Assembly: GCF_000015445.1 (NCBI RefSeq)
Contig: NC_008783.1
Span: 689,001-753,000, forward strand
Reading direction: 5' to 3'
Length of the DNA: 64,000 bases
Source of the DNA: Bartonella bacilliformis KC583
GTDB lineage: Bacteria; Pseudomonadota; Alphaproteobacteria; Rhizobiales; Rhizobiaceae
Made by a program: the position numbers and the translations under genes. Below the pieces are notes generated by a model. That model ran no database searches, had not been told where the DNA came from, and saw only the letters and a program-made list of their open reading frames with translations. Positions 29,182 to 39,514 of this stretch are shown here, in pieces. How positions within the stretch are numbered: position 1 is the stretch's first letter; the number at the start of each line of letters is the position of its first letter.

Positions 29182-29580
29182 ATGTCTATGTCAGATCCTC
29201 TTGGTGATATGTTAACACGTATTCGTAATGCTATTAGTCGAAAAAAGAGCAAGGTGGTTACTCCTGCTTCTAAGCTTCGTGCTCGGGTTCTTGATGTTCT
29301 TAAGTTAGAAGGTTACATCTGCGGCTATAATCAGATTGATTCTGGTAACGGAAAATTTGAATTTGAAATTGAGTTAAAATATTTTGAAAATTCTTCTGTT
29401 ATTCGTACAATTTCACGTATTTCGAAGCCTGGTCGTCGTGTATATGTCTCTACTAAGTCTATTCTTCAAGTAGCAAATGGTCTTGGTATTTCGATTTTGT
29501 CGACTCCTAAAGGAGTGATGACGGATCATGAAGCGCGTGAGCAGAATGTTGGTGGAGAGCTTCTCTGTCGTGTTTTCTGA
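29182..29580 (+). CDS. rpsH: 30S ribosomal protein S8
   Basis: The product has 132 residues starting [17 protein letters not shown]. The in-frame ATG... upstream extension (start 29161) overlaps rpsN and is not family-like; AGAGGAAG precedes the chosen ATG. S8 is a primary 16S binder and in E. coli represses the spc operon. C-terminal motif [20 protein letters not shown] is intact. Confidence 0.96.
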   Translation: MSMSDPLGDMLTRIRNAISRKKSKVVTPASKLRARVLDVLKLEGYICGYNQIDSGNGKFEFEIELKYFENSSVIRTISRISKPGRRVYVSTKSILQVANGLGISILSTPKGVMTDHEAREQNVGGELLCRVF

Positions 29581-29618
29581 TCGATTGTAAAAAAACAGAA
29601 GAAAAGCAGGTTAAAACA

Positions 29619-30152
29619 ATGTCTCGTATTGGAAAAAAGCCCATTCCGGTTCCTTCTGGAGTCACTGCTTCTATTGAGGGTCAGCTCATTAAGGCAAAAG
29701 GTCCCAAAGGTGAACTGAGCTACATCGTGAATGATGAGGTTTTGGTTAAACTTGAGGATAATATTGTATCGGTTACACCGCGTGATCAATCAAAAGATGC
29801 TCGTTCTAAATGGGGTATGTCACACTCAATGATTAGAAATATTTTTTGTGGTGTGAAAGATGGATTTGAAAAGAAGCTTGAAATAAGCGGTGTTGGTTAT
29901 CGTGCTGCTTTGCAGGGTAAGAATATTCAGTTGTCTCTAGGTTTCTCTCACGATGTTGTTTATAAAGTACCGTCTGATGTGTCTGTGGCAGTTCCTAAAC
30001 CAACAGAAATTGTCGTTTCTGGAATTGATAAGCAGAAAGTTGGGCAAATTGCAGCGGAAATTCGTGGATATCGCGGGCCTGAGCCTTATAAAGGAAAAGG
30101 TATTAAATATGTGGATGAGAGTTTAGTCCGTAAAGAAGGTAAAAAGAAATAG
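29619..30152 (+). CDS. rplF: 50S ribosomal protein L6
   Basis: The product has 177 residues with two duplicated L6 domains. The C-terminal signature [14 protein letters not shown] is present. L6 lies near the sarcin-ricin loop and the factor-binding site. It follows rpsH by 38 bases. Confidence 0.96.
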   Translation: MSRIGKKPIPVPSGVTASIEGQLIKAKGPKGELSYIVNDEVLVKLEDNIVSVTPRDQSKDARSKWGMSHSMIRNIFCGVKDGFEKKLEISGVGYRAALQGKNIQLSLGFSHDVVYKVPSDVSVAVPKPTEIVVSGIDKQKVGQIAAEIRGYRGPEPYKGKGIKYVDESLVRKEGKKK

Positions 30153-30164
30153 GGATTTCGCATT

Positions 30165-30527
30165 ATGGTTTCATCTAAAGAGATTATTCAGCATCGTGCA
30201 AAGCGCGTTCGTCGTCAAATTAAAGCCGCTGCTAATGGTCGTCCGCGGCTTAGTGTTTACCGTTCGAATCAGAATATTTATGCTCAAATTATTGACGATG
30301 TGCGTGGGTGTACACTTGCTTCTGCATGTACTCTTGAAGAGGGAATGAAAAAATCTTTAAGAAGTGGTTCTGATAAAAAGGCTGCTTTCGCTGTTGGTAA
30401 ATTAATTGCTGAGCGCGCAAAAAAATCTGGTATTAATGAAGTTGTTTTCGACCGTGGGGCTTATGTTTACCATGGTAGGGTGAAAGCTTTGGCTGAAGCT
30501 GCTCGTGAAGGCGGTTTGAGTTTTTAG
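30165..30527 (+). CDS. rplR: 50S ribosomal protein L18
   Basis: The product has 120 residues. It binds 5S rRNA together with L5. Motifs [20 protein letters not shown] and [20 protein letters not shown] are typical. It is followed by a 111-base gap before rpsE, long for this operon. Confidence 0.96.
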   Translation: MVSSKEIIQHRAKRVRRQIKAAANGRPRLSVYRSNQNIYAQIIDDVRGCTLASACTLEEGMKKSLRSGSDKKAAFAVGKLIAERAKKSGINEVVFDRGAYVYHGRVKALAEAAREGGLSF

Positions 30528-30638
30528 GGTATTCTTAGAGCTCTAGGTAAGGAGATATTTGGGGTATTTCGTGTGAGTTCCTCTAGTTTTTATTGGAACT
30601 TTGTTGGCGTGCTTCCGGAAAAAAAGAAGGAATGAGGA

Positions 30639-31208
30639 ATGGCACAGAAAGAACGCAGTGATCACAATGATAGCGATGAACGTCGAAATGAAAGCGGCGG
30701 TGAATTTATTGATAAGCTTGTTCACATTAATCGTGTTGCCAAGGTTGTGAAAGGTGGTCGACGTTTTGGTTTTGCTGCTCTTGTTGTTGTTGGAGACCAA
30801 AAAGGGCGTGTTGGCTTTGGTCATGGTAAAGCCCGTGAAGTTCCTGAGGCAATTCGTAAAGCTACAGAATCTGCAAAGCGTGAAATGATTTATGTTCCAC
30901 TTCGGTCTGGGCGTACATTGCATCATGATGTTGAAGGTCGTCATGGAGCTGGTCGTGTCTTATTGCGTTCAGCTTCTGCAGGTACGGGTATTATTGCAGG
31001 TGGTTCAATGCGTGCTATTTTTGAAACTCTTGGTATGCAAGATGTTGTTGCAAAATCATTAGGATCATCGAATCCTTATAATATGGTGCGTGCGACTTTT
31101 GATGCATTGAAGCGTCAGATGCATCCTAGGGATATTGCCGCACAGCGTGGTATTAAATATTCTACTTTGCAAGCACGTCGTCAGTATATAGTTGGTATGG
31201 AAGAGTAA
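30639..31208 (+). CDS. rpsE: 30S ribosomal protein S5
   Basis: The product has 189 residues with the N-terminal dsRBD-like domain. The loop [18 protein letters not shown], site of spectinomycin and ram mutations, looks wild type. The helix [15 protein letters not shown] is conserved. AAGGAATGAGG precedes the ATG. Confidence 0.96.
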   Translation: MAQKERSDHNDSDERRNESGGEFIDKLVHINRVAKVVKGGRRFGFAALVVVGDQKGRVGFGHGKAREVPEAIRKATESAKREMIYVPLRSGRTLHHDVEGRHGAGRVLLRSASAGTGIIAGGSMRAIFETLGMQDVVAKSLGSSNPYNMVRATFDALKRQMHPRDIAAQRGIKYSTLQARRQYIVGMEE

Positions 31209-31240
31209 TTTTTGAGGCTGATTAGAAGAGGAATTGAAAA

Positions 31241-31447
31241 ATGGTTCAAAAAAAGTCTCAAGTTAGCAAAATTATAACGGTAGAACAGATTGGAAGTCCA
31301 ATTCGGAAACCGAAGATTCAGCGTTTAGCGTTGAAGGGGCTTGGGTTGAATAAAATGCATCATCGTCGTGTTTTAGAGGATACGCTTTGTGTACGGGGTA
31401 TGATTGCTAAAGTTCGGCATCTTGTTCATGTTGTAAGTGAAAATTAA
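31241..31447 (+). CDS. rpmD: 50S ribosomal protein L30
   Basis: The product has 68 residues. The motif [20 protein letters not shown] matches L30, and the end [16 protein letters not shown] is typical. It lies between rpsE and rplO as in most bacteria. Confidence 0.95.
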
Positions 31448-31474
31448 AAATTAAAGATTGCAGGAGTGTAGGAT

Positions 31475-31939
31475 ATGAAGCTCAATGAACTGCGTGATCA
31501 TGAAGGGGCAACAAAAAATCGCAAGCGTATTGGACGTGGCATTGGTTCAGGTACTGGTAAAACTGGCGGTTGTGGTGTTAAAGGGCAAAAATCGCGTTCA
31601 GGTGTATCTCTGAATGGGTTTGAAGGTGGGCAAATGCCTATTTATCGTCGTTTGCCAAAGCGTGGATTTAAAAATTTATTTGCTAAGACTTATAATGAAG
31701 TTTCATTAGGTCGTATTCAATTGGCGGTTGATGCAGGAAAATTGAATATTGAAAAATCAGTTGATGTTGCTGCGCTAAAAGATGCAGGTATTATTCGCCG
31801 TTTTAAAAATGGCGTTCGTCTTCTCTCCGATGGTGAATTAAAGTCCAAAATTGTATTTAATATTTCTGGTGCTTCTAAGGTTGCTCGTACTAAGATTGAA
31901 AAGGTAGGTGGTCAGATTAATGTTCCTGAATCTATTTGA
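31475..31939 (+). CDS. rplO: 50S ribosomal protein L15
   Basis: The product has 154 residues. The Gly/Arg-rich N-terminal extension (RKRIGRGIGSGTGKTGG) threads into 23S rRNA. It is followed by 128 bases before secY, a gap that could hold a secY leader; I saw no clear hairpin there. Confidence 0.96.
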   Translation: MKLNELRDHEGATKNRKRIGRGIGSGTGKTGGCGVKGQKSRSGVSLNGFEGGQMPIYRRLPKRGFKNLFAKTYNEVSLGRIQLAVDAGKLNIEKSVDVAALKDAGIIRRFKNGVRLLSDGELKSKIVFNISGASKVARTKIEKVGGQINVPESI

Positions 31940-32067
31940 TAATTTTTAAATGCTGTTATGGATTTTAGTCTAAAGGGTGTGTTTTGCATTGGTTCGTTTA
32001 TGACAGTGCGAATTTTAGGGTTATGCTCATATAGGTAGGGAATTGGGGTATAAACTGGAGAAATTCT

Positions 32068-33414
32068 ATGGCATCAGCTGCAGAGCAACTTGCTTCCAAC
32101 ATAAATTTCAGTACTTTTTCACGTGCGACTGAATTAAAGAAACGCATTTGGTTTACTCTAGCTGCGCTTCTTGTTTATCGTTTTGGTACTTATATTTCTA
32201 TTCCTGGTGTTAATATTGATACTTTACGGCAAACGTTTGAACATCATGCCTCTGGTATGCTTGGATTAGTCAATATGTTTGCTGGAGGAGCTGTTGGTCG
32301 TATGGCAATTTTTGCTCTGGGTATTATGCCATATATATCAGCGTCGATTATTGTGCAGTTATTAACTTCGATTGTTCCCTCATTGGAATCTCTTAAAAAA
32401 GAAGGTGAGTTAGGTCGTAAGATCATCAATCAGTATACACGTTATGTTACAGTGATATTAGCGCTTGTACAAGCTTTTGGTGTTGCGGTTGCTCTTGAAA
32501 CTGGTATAGGAACAGGGCTTCAAATTGTTGTAGAGCCGGGTCTTATGTTTCGTTTTTCTGCTGTTATTACGCTTGTTGGCGGAACAATGTTTTTGATGTG
32601 GCTTGGTGAACAGATTACATCACGTGGTGTTGGTAACGGGATTTCTCTTATTATTTTTACAGGTATTGTAGCTAATTTTCCTTCTACTTTTGCCCAGCTT
32701 TTGACGGCTCATAGTCAAGCTGATTTATCAACTTTTTTATTAATAGGGATTATTATTATTGCCGTTTCTGTTGTTGGTATTATTGTTTTTGTAGAGCGTG
32801 CACAGCGGCGAATTCTTATTCAATATCCAAAGCGTCAAGTTGGTAATCAAATGTTCCAAGGCGATGTGTCGCATCTTCCTTTAAAGCTGAATACTGCTGG
32901 TGTTATTCCACCCATTTTTGCTTCATCTTTGTTATTGTTACCTGCAACTATTAATAATTTTTCTGATCAAATGCCAGAATGGATTCAGTCTGTTTCTTTT
33001 TCTCTTAGTCATGGACAACCACTTTATATGATTATTTATGCGGCTTTAATAGCATTTTTTTGCTTTTTTTATACAGCTATTGTTTTTAATCCGAATGACA
33101 CAGCTGATCAGTTAAAAAAGCATTCTGGCTTTATTCCTGGGATTCGCCCAGGCAAACGTACAGCTGAATATATTGATTATGTTTTGACGCGTATTACTGT
33201 TATTGGAGCGATCTATATTATTTTGGTTTGTTTGTTGCCTGAGTTTATGATTTCAGCGCTGCATGTTCCATTTTATCTTGGTGGTACATCGTTACTCATT
33301 GTTGTTAATGTTACACTTGATACAGTTGCTCAAATTCAAGGGCATCTCGTTGCTCATCAATATGAGGGATTAATTAAAAAATCAAAACTCCGTAAAGGTA
33401 GAATGAATCGATGA
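32068..33414 (+). CDS. secY: Protein translocase subunit SecY
   Basis: The product has 448 residues with ten predicted membrane segments, the core of the SecYEG channel. Conserved segments include YRFGTYISIPGV in the first helix region, the cytoplasmic loop with RRILIQYPKRQVG and the loop with FIPGIRPGKRTAEY. It exports signal-peptide proteins such as GltI, TolC and the DUF1561-type protein. Its stop overlaps adk by 4 bases (ATGA). Confidence 0.97.
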   Translation: MASAAEQLASNINFSTFSRATELKKRIWFTLAALLVYRFGTYISIPGVNIDTLRQTFEHHASGMLGLVNMFAGGAVGRMAIFALGIMPYISASIIVQLLTSIVPSLESLKKEGELGRKIINQYTRYVTVILALVQAFGVAVALETGIGTGLQIVVEPGLMFRFSAVITLVGGTMFLMWLGEQITSRGVGNGISLIIFTGIVANFPSTFAQLLTAHSQADLSTFLLIGIIIIAVSVVGIIVFVERAQRRILIQYPKRQVGNQMFQGDVSHLPLKLNTAGVIPPIFASSLLLLPATINNFSDQMPEWIQSVSFSLSHGQPLYMIIYAALIAFFCFFYTAIVFNPNDTADQLKKHSGFIPGIRPGKRTAEYIDYVLTRITVIGAIYIILVCLLPEFMISALHVPFYLGGTSLLIVVNVTLDTVAQIQGHLVAHQYEGLIKKSKLRKGRMNR

Positions 33415-33989
33415 GAATTATTCTTTTGGGACCTCCTGGAGCTGGTAAAGGAACACAGGCAAGGATGTTGATGGAGAGGTATAATATTTCTCAACTTTCA
33501 ACAGGGGATATGCTCCGTGAGGCTATCGAAAAAGAAACAGAAATTGGTAAACAAGCTAAGATTTTTATAGAGTCAGGTGCTTTGGTACCTGATTTCGTCG
33601 TTAATCAAATTGTATCAGATCGTATTGGTGAGGGTGATTGTGTGAGCGGTTTTATATTGGATGGATATCCGCGCACTGTAGGTCAAGCAGAAGCATTACA
33701 ACGTATTTTGCAATCGAAAAATATGCAACTTAATGCTGTCATTGAGCTGATTGTTGATGAAGATGCGCTAATTGAACGAATAAAAAAACGTGTTGAAGAA
33801 GTAGTAGCCGTTGGTGGGAAAATTCGTTCAGATGATAATCCTGATTCTTTTGCAAAGCGATTGTTAGAATATCGTGAAAAGACAGTTCCTTTATCAAAAT
33901 TTTATTCAAATATAGGGTTGTTAAAGACAGTTGATGGGATGGCCGACATTGCTGATGTATCGCGTGCAATTAATGCTATCCTTGAATAA
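33411..33989 (+). CDS. adk: Adenylate kinase (short form)
   Basis: The product has 192 residues. P-loop GPPGAGKGTQ at the N-terminus; LSTGDMLREA and GFILDGYPRT for AMP binding. The LID is short (around KKRVEEVVAVGGKIRSDD), with no zinc cysteines, as in the alphaproteobacterial short type. It interconverts ATP, AMP and ADP. Coupled to secY by a 4-base overlap. Confidence 0.97.
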   Translation: MRIILLGPPGAGKGTQARMLMERYNISQLSTGDMLREAIEKETEIGKQAKIFIESGALVPDFVVNQIVSDRIGEGDCVSGFILDGYPRTVGQAEALQRILQSKNMQLNAVIELIVDEDALIERIKKRVEEVVAVGGKIRSDDNPDSFAKRLLEYREKTVPLSKFYSNIGLLKTVDGMADIADVSRAINAILE

Positions 33990-34077
33990 GGAATTTTTTA
34001 GAAGTAAATGAAAAGAGTTGACTTTTGCGGTAAAATCTATCAGAAATATCCTTTGATTTGCTTTAGAGAAAATAATA

Positions 34078-34112
34078 GGATTCGGGGTGTATGTAAACCC
34101 GATCCGCTTTTT
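34078..34112 (+). terminator. Hairpin with T run between adk and rpsM
   Basis: GGATTCGGG (34078-34086) pairs with CCCGATCC (34098-34105) with one bulged T, a loop of 11 bases and then GCTTTTTG. It could end the secY-adk transcript or attenuate transcription into rpsM. A TTGACT at 34018 lies upstream, so a promoter for rpsM may precede the hairpin, but the -10 (TATCAG at 14-base spacing) is weak. Confidence 0.55.
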
Positions 34113-34175
34113 GTTTGTATAAGGTGCTTTAAGTGCTTTATATTTTGTTTTTTAACGTAATAAAGGAGAGTAGGC

Positions 34176-34544
34176 GTGGCTCGTATTGCTGGCGTCAATA
34201 TCCCGACAAATAAGCGCTTGGTTATAGCGCTTCAATATATACATGGGATTGGGGAGAAGTTTGCTCACAAAATTATCGAAAAGGTTGGGATTCCAGCAGA
34301 GCGTCGTGTTCATGAGCTTTCAGATTCAGAGATTTTGCAGATCCGTGAAACGATAGATCGGGATTATCAAGTTGAAGGGGACCTTCGTCGTGAAGTTGCT
34401 ATGAGTGTTAAGCGTTTGATGGATCTCGGTTGTTATCGTGGATTGCGTCATCGTCGTTCTTTACCCGTTCGTGGGCAGCGTACACATACAAATGCGCGAA
34501 CGCGTAAAGGGCCAGCTAGAGCAATTGCCGGTAAGAAAAAATAA
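34176..34544 (+). CDS. rpsM: 30S ribosomal protein S13
   Basis: The product has 122 residues from a GTG start with AAAGGAGAG upstream. S13 forms the head bridge to the 50S subunit. The C-terminal tail [20 protein letters not shown] is typical. First gene of the alpha group here, since infA and rpmJ are not in the gap, as is usual in alphaproteobacteria. Confidence 0.96.
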   Translation: MARIAGVNIPTNKRLVIALQYIHGIGEKFAHKIIEKVGIPAERRVHELSDSEILQIRETIDRDYQVEGDLRREVAMSVKRLMDLGCYRGLRHRRSLPVRGQRTHTNARTRKGPARAIAGKKK

Positions 34545-34666
34545 TAATATCTTTTGTTTTAAAGATTTTATTTTAACATTCTGTTTTTTATTAAAATTAT
34601 TAATAAGGGCAAATAAGGTGGAGCTGCTATTACTACGGCAGTGAAGAGGTCGTTGAAAGGAAAGTT

Positions 34667-35056
34667 ATGGCCAAGGAAGCCAAGCGTGTTCGTCGTAGCG
34701 AACGTAAAAATATTTCGTCAAGTGTCGTGCATATCAATTCGACATTTAATAATACGATGATTACTATTACTGATTCTCAAGGAGATACGATAGCATGGTC
34801 ATCTGCTGGAGCTCAGGGATTTAAGGGCTCCCGTAAGTCTACGCCTTTTGCTGCACAGGTTGCAGCAGCGGATTGTGCTAAAAAGGCAGAAGAGCATGGG
34901 GTGCGCTCATTGGAAGTCGAAGTGTGTGGTCCTGGATCGGGTCGTGAATCTGCTTTGCGTGCATTGCAGTCTGCGGGGTTTATAATAACTTCCATTCGTG
35001 ATGTAACACCGATCCCTCATAATGGATGTCGTCCACGAAAAAGGCGGCGTGTTTGA
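34667..35056 (+). CDS. rpsK: 30S ribosomal protein S11
   Basis: The product has 129 residues. S11 lies on the 30S platform near the Shine-Dalgarno helix. Motifs [17 protein letters not shown] and the end [20 protein letters not shown] are conserved. GAAAGGAAAG precedes the ATG. It is followed by rpoA after 90 bases; no rpsD lies between, unlike E. coli. Confidence 0.97.
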   Translation: MAKEAKRVRRSERKNISSSVVHINSTFNNTMITITDSQGDTIAWSSAGAQGFKGSRKSTPFAAQVAAADCAKKAEEHGVRSLEVEVCGPGSGRESALRALQSAGFIITSIRDVTPIPHNGCRPRKRRRV

Positions 35057-35146
35057 TGGGGGGTGTTTCATCGTCGGGGGGTCTCCGGTGTTCACATTGG
35101 CCGTTGCGGTTGAATGGTAGCGGAACTAAAGGGCAGGAGTAAAAAT

Positions 35147-36160
35147 ATGATCCAGAAAAACTGGCAGGAATTAATTAAACCCAATAAAATTGAGTTTCAT
35201 GCACATAGTAATCCGAATGTTTTGAGTGTAGTTGCCGAGCCGCTTGAGCGTGGTTTTGGTTTAACATTAGGCAATGCACTTCGTCGTATACTATTATCGT
35301 CACTTCGTGGAGCTGCTATTACTGCAGTACAAGTTGAAGGGGTGTTACATGAATTCTCATCCATTCCAGGTGTTCGTGAAGATGTTGCAGATATTATTTT
35401 AAATATCAAAGAAATTGCGATCCGTATGGAAGAAGAGGGTCCTAAGCGTATCGTTGTATGTAAAGAGGGTCCTGGTATTGTAAAAGCTGGGGATATACGC
35501 ACTGTCGGAGATATGGAAATCCTTAATCCAGAACATGTTATTTGTACACTTGATGAAGGTGCTGAAATCCGCATGGAGTTTATTGTTAATACAGGGAAGG
35601 GTTATGTTCCATCAGATCGTAACTGTTTTGACGATGCTCCAATTGGTCTGATTCCAATCGATAGCCTTTATTCGCCAATTAATAAAGTGTCTTACAAAGT
35701 GGAAAATACACGTGAAGGGCAGGTTCTTGATTATGATAAGTTGACTTTAACAATTGAAACGAATGGTGCTGTTAATGGTAAGGATGCTGTTGCTTTTGCG
35801 GCGCGTATTCTTCAGGATCAGCTGTCAGTATTTGTTAATTTCAAAGAACCACAAAAAGAACTTGTTGAAGAACAAACTTCTGAGCTTTCTTTTAATCCTG
35901 CATTGCTTAAAAAAGTGGATGAGTTAGAGCTTTCAGTTCGTTCAGCAAATTGTCTGAAAAATGATAATATTGTCTATATTGGCGATCTGATTCAAAAAAC
36001 GGAATCTGAAATGCTTCGGACACCAAATTTTGGACGAAAGTCATTAAATGAGATTAAAGAAGTTCTTGCATGTATGGGACTCCATCTTGGTATGGAAATT
36101 TCTGCATGGCCACCCGAAAACATTGATGATCTTGCTAAGCATTATGAAGATCAGTATTAA
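35147..36160 (+). CDS. rpoA: RNA polymerase subunit alpha
   Basis: The product has 337 residues starting [16 protein letters not shown]; the frame is open further upstream, but GGCAGGAG directly precedes ATG 35147. The N-terminal assembly domain has [19 protein letters not shown], and the C-terminal domain has [19 protein letters not shown] and [11 protein letters not shown], which contact UP elements and activators. Confidence 0.97.
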   Translation: MIQKNWQELIKPNKIEFHAHSNPNVLSVVAEPLERGFGLTLGNALRRILLSSLRGAAITAVQVEGVLHEFSSIPGVREDVADIILNIKEIAIRMEEEGPKRIVVCKEGPGIVKAGDIRTVGDMEILNPEHVICTLDEGAEIRMEFIVNTGKGYVPSDRNCFDDAPIGLIPIDSLYSPINKVSYKVENTREGQVLDYDKLTLTIETNGAVNGKDAVAFAARILQDQLSVFVNFKEPQKELVEEQTSELSFNPALLKKVDELELSVRSANCLKNDNIVYIGDLIQKTESEMLRTPNFGRKSLNEIKEVLACMGLHLGMEISAWPPENIDDLAKHYEDQY

Positions 36161-36184
36161 AATTAAGATTTAAGGAGAGAGCTC

Positions 36185-36610
36185 ATGCGCCATGGTAAAT
36201 CAGGCCGTAAGCTAAATCGAACTACTAGTCATCGTAAAGCAATGTTTGCTAATATGGCAGCTTCGCTTATTGAGCATGAACAGATTGTGACAACGCTTCC
36301 AAAAGCTAAGGAAATTCGCCCTATTGTTGAAAAGTTAGTTACACTTGGTAAACGTGGAGATTTGCATGCACGTCGGCAAGCAATAGCGGCTATTCGTGAT
36401 ACTGAAAAAGTTGCAAAGTTATTTAGTGCACTTGCACCGCGTTATGAATCGCGCCATGGTGGTTATTTACGTATTATGAAAGCAGGTTTTCGTACTGGAG
36501 ACAATGCACCCATGGCTGTCGTGGAATTTGTTGATCGTGATGTTAATGCGAAGGGTGCTACTGATCATGAGCGCAAGGTGGCAAAGGTAACCGAAAAAGA
36601 AGATTCTTGA
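36185..36610 (+). CDS. rplQ: 50S ribosomal protein L17
   Basis: The product has 141 residues with the N-terminal [20 protein letters not shown]. It lies near the tunnel exit. AAGGAGAG precedes the ATG. Last gene of the cluster, followed at once by a terminator. Confidence 0.97.
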   Translation: MRHGKSGRKLNRTTSHRKAMFANMAASLIEHEQIVTTLPKAKEIRPIVEKLVTLGKRGDLHARRQAIAAIRDTEKVAKLFSALAPRYESRHGGYLRIMKAGFRTGDNAPMAVVEFVDRDVNAKGATDHERKVAKVTEKEDS

Positions 36611-36636
36611 TAGAAAATTTTTCATTGAATTGAAGG

Positions 36637-36664
36637 AAACCGTCTTTTAAAGGCGGTTTTTTTG
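36637..36664 (+). terminator. Rho-independent terminator of the ribosomal protein cluster
   Basis: AAACCGTCTT pairs with AAGGCGGTTT (one G-T pair, 3-base loop) and is followed by a T-rich tail. It sits 27 bases after the rplQ stop, the expected place for the end of the long operon. Confidence 0.88.
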
Positions 36665-36790
36665 TTGATACTTTAGAATAAGTTATCGTTCTATAATAGT
36701 AATGAAAAGGAATAACAATATACGAATTATTGAGTTTATGTATTACTTATTGTGCAGATAAGTTGATTTTTGTTTTATGAAGGAATGAGC

Positions 36791-38185
36791 ATGAAGCGTT
36801 CTATTTTAGTAAGGCTTTTTTTTGTGATGATGGTAATGGCATCGTTTCATTCTGTGAATGCTCAAGTTCCTCAGACACAATCAGAAATTATAGTGTCATT
36901 TTCTCCTTTAGTTAAAAAGACGATTCCATCTGTTGTGAATATTTATGCAGCCCGACAAGTTAGAGTGCGTTCACCTTTTGAGGGTGATCCGTTTTTTGAG
37001 CAATTTTTTAGTCGTTATAGAGGTAATCAACCTTTACGTACTCAGTCATCATTAGGATCTGGAGTTATTGTTGATGAACGTGGTTTAGTCGTTACTAATT
37101 ACCATGTCATTAAGGACGCTAATGAAATTAAAGTTTCTCTTTCTGATGGACAGGAATTTGAAAGTAAAATCGTTTTAAAGGATGAAGCAACTGATATTGC
37201 AGTTCTTGAAATTAATTCAAAGGGAGCTCAATTTCCTATTCTTTCTTTTGGGGATTCTGATGCTGTTGAAGTTGGTGATCTTGTTCTTGCAATTGGTAAT
37301 CCTTTTGGTGTTGGTCAAACCGTTACAAGTGGTATTATTTCAGCTCAAGCGCGTACGCGTGTTGGTATTTCTGATTTTGATTTTTTCATTCAAACAGATG
37401 CGGCTATCAATCCAGGCAATTCTGGTGGGGCTTTGATTAATATGAAAGGGCAATTAATTGGAATTAATACGGCTATTTATTCGCGTTCAGGTGGTTCTGT
37501 AGGCATTGGTTTTGCGATTCCAGCAAATCTTGTTAAAGTAATGCTTGATGCAGTTAAACGTGGCGAAAATTTTTTTATACCACCTTATATTGGAGCATCC
37601 TTTCAAAGTGTTACGCCTGATGTTGCAGTTAGTTTGGGTTTAAAGCGCCCTTATGGAGCTCTTATTGTTGAGGTTATTGAAGGTAGTCCCACTGCGAAAG
37701 CTGGTTTGAAGGTAGGAGATGTTATTTTAAATTTACAAGATGTACAAATTGATAGCCCAGATAGCCTTGGGTATCGTTTGATGACAGCGGATATTGGGCA
37801 AAAACTCATTTTAAAATATTTACGGGATGGAAAAATTTTTGAAACAGAAATAACTATATCATCAACACCTATTTCTACATTTGTACAATCTGAAAAAATT
37901 ATTGATGAAAGTCCTCTCTCTGGTGCTGAAGTGTTAGATTTAACACCACAAAATAGTCAAACTTTTCGTCCTCCTATGACTGCAAAGGGTGTTATTATTA
38001 CCAATGTTGATAAAATGAGCAATGCTGCAGGGATTTTTCATTCAGGAGATATTTTGCGCTCTGTTAATGGTCATAAAATTGAAACTGTAGATCAGTTAAA
38101 AAAGATTCTTATGCAAATTCGTCCACGTATTTGGCAGCTAGAATATGAGCGTAATGGTATCCGTATTCGCCAATTTGTTCGCTAA
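36791..38185 (+). CDS. degQ: Periplasmic serine endoprotease, Do/DegQ family
   Basis: The product has 464 residues from ATG 36791 (AAGGAATGAG upstream; an ATG 21 bases earlier is possible). Signal peptide of about 24 residues ending VNA. The trypsin-like domain has His105 (TNYHVI), Asp135 (DEATDIAV) and Ser211 (NPGNSGGAL). Two PDZ domains follow (about 250-340 and 375-460). It degrades or refolds misfolded envelope proteins. The place before rarA is shared with related bacteria; which Deg paralogue it is cannot be settled here. Confidence 0.92.
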   Translation: MKRSILVRLFFVMMVMASFHSVNAQVPQTQSEIIVSFSPLVKKTIPSVVNIYAARQVRVRSPFEGDPFFEQFFSRYRGNQPLRTQSSLGSGVIVDERGLVVTNYHVIKDANEIKVSLSDGQEFESKIVLKDEATDIAVLEINSKGAQFPILSFGDSDAVEVGDLVLAIGNPFGVGQTVTSGIISAQARTRVGISDFDFFIQTDAAINPGNSGGALINMKGQLIGINTAIYSRSGGSVGIGFAIPANLVKVMLDAVKRGENFFIPPYIGASFQSVTPDVAVSLGLKRPYGALIVEVIEGSPTAKAGLKVGDVILNLQDVQIDSPDSLGYRLMTADIGQKLILKYLRDGKIFETEITISSTPISTFVQSEKIIDESPLSGAEVLDLTPQNSQTFRPPMTAKGVIITNVDKMSNAAGIFHSGDILRSVNGHKIETVDQLKKILMQIRPRIWQLEYERNGIRIRQFVR

Positions 38186-38194
38186 AGGTTTTTT

Positions 38195-39514
38195 TTGAAT
38201 AAAGATTTTTTTACAATACCTTTTGATCTTTGTGCTAATCAAAGTCGTCCTCTTGCAGAAAAGATGCGTCCTTGCTCTCTTAGTGAAGTGGTAGGACAGA
38301 GCCATTTGATTGGAGCAGAGGGTTTTCTTTCCCGCATGGTAGCAGCTGGTTCATTAGGTTCGATGATTTTCTGGGGAGCTCCAGGGACAGGAAAAACAAC
38401 AGTCGCACGTCTATTAGCGCTTGAGACTAATTTCGCTTTTGAACAAGTTTCTGCTATTTTTACTGGCATTACAGAGCTAAAAAAGGTTTTTGAGGTGGCT
38501 CGAGCCCGTTTTATGTCTGGAGCTAAAACGCTTTTGTTTGTTGATGAAATTCATCGATTTAATCGCGCTCAGCAGGATATTTTTCTTCCTTTTATGGAAG
38601 ATGGCACAGTTGTTCTTGTGGGTGCAACAACTGAAAATCCTTCATTTGCACTTAATGCTGCTCTTCTTTCGCGTGCACGTGTTTTGACATTTCATACACA
38701 TGATGACGAAAGTTTGCGTAGGCTGTTAAAACGTGCTGAGGAGTTAGAAAGAAAGACTCTTCCTTTGGATGATCATGCTAAAGATGTTTTAATAAGAATA
38801 TCTGATGGTGATGCACGAGCCATGTTAACGTTGGTTGAGGAAATCTGGTGTATTACGCGATCAGGAGAGATATTGAATGCTGAAGCTTTACAAGAAGTTG
38901 TTCAGCGTCGAGCACCGATTTATGATAAAGGGCGGGATAGCCACTATAATCTCATTTCAGCATTGCATAAATCAGTTCGTGGATCTGATCCTGATGCGGC
39001 TCTTTATTATCTTGCACGTATGTTTGATGCGGGTGAAGATCCTCTGTATATAGGGAGAAGATTGGTACGTATCGCCGTTGAAGATATTGGTTTAGCAGAT
39101 CCGCAAGCTCTCGTTATTTGTAATGCAGCAAAGGACGCTTACGATTATTTAGGATCTCCTGAGGGAGAATTAGCTTTAGCTCAAGCATGTCTTTATCTTG
39201 CAACTGCGCCAAAGTCGAATGCAACTTATCTTGCTTATAAGACGGCGATGCATTGTGCACGTAAAAATGGTTCTTTACCTCCTCCTAAACATATTCTTAA
39301 TGCACCTACAAAATTCATGAAAGAAGAGGGCTATGGGGATGGTTATCGTTATGACCATGATGAACCAGATGCCTTTTCAGGACAGGAATATTTTCCTGAA
39401 AAACTTGGACGTCAGATTTATTATCAGCCACAAGAACGTGGTTTTGAACGTGAGATCGCAAAGCGTCTTGAGTGGTGGAAAAAATTACGACAAAAGCGAA
39501 ACCACAGTAAATAA
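38195..39514 (+). CDS. rarA: Replication-associated recombination protein A
   Basis: The product has 439 residues from a TTG start, 9 bases after degQ. The AAA+ ATPase has Walker A WGAPGTGKTT, Walker B LLFVDEIHRF and sensor GATTENPSF, with the C-terminal MgsA-type oligomerisation region. It acts at stalled forks. The weak TTG start and the short gap suggest coupling with degQ. Confidence 0.94.
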   Translation: MNKDFFTIPFDLCANQSRPLAEKMRPCSLSEVVGQSHLIGAEGFLSRMVAAGSLGSMIFWGAPGTGKTTVARLLALETNFAFEQVSAIFTGITELKKVFEVARARFMSGAKTLLFVDEIHRFNRAQQDIFLPFMEDGTVVLVGATTENPSFALNAALLSRARVLTFHTHDDESLRRLLKRAEELERKTLPLDDHAKDVLIRISDGDARAMLTLVEEIWCITRSGEILNAEALQEVVQRRAPIYDKGRDSHYNLISALHKSVRGSDPDAALYYLARMFDAGEDPLYIGRRLVRIAVEDIGLADPQALVICNAAKDAYDYLGSPEGELALAQACLYLATAPKSNATYLAYKTAMHCARKNGSLPPPKHILNAPTKFMKEEGYGDGYRYDHDEPDAFSGQEYFPEKLGRQIYYQPQERGFEREIAKRLEWWKKLRQKRNHSK

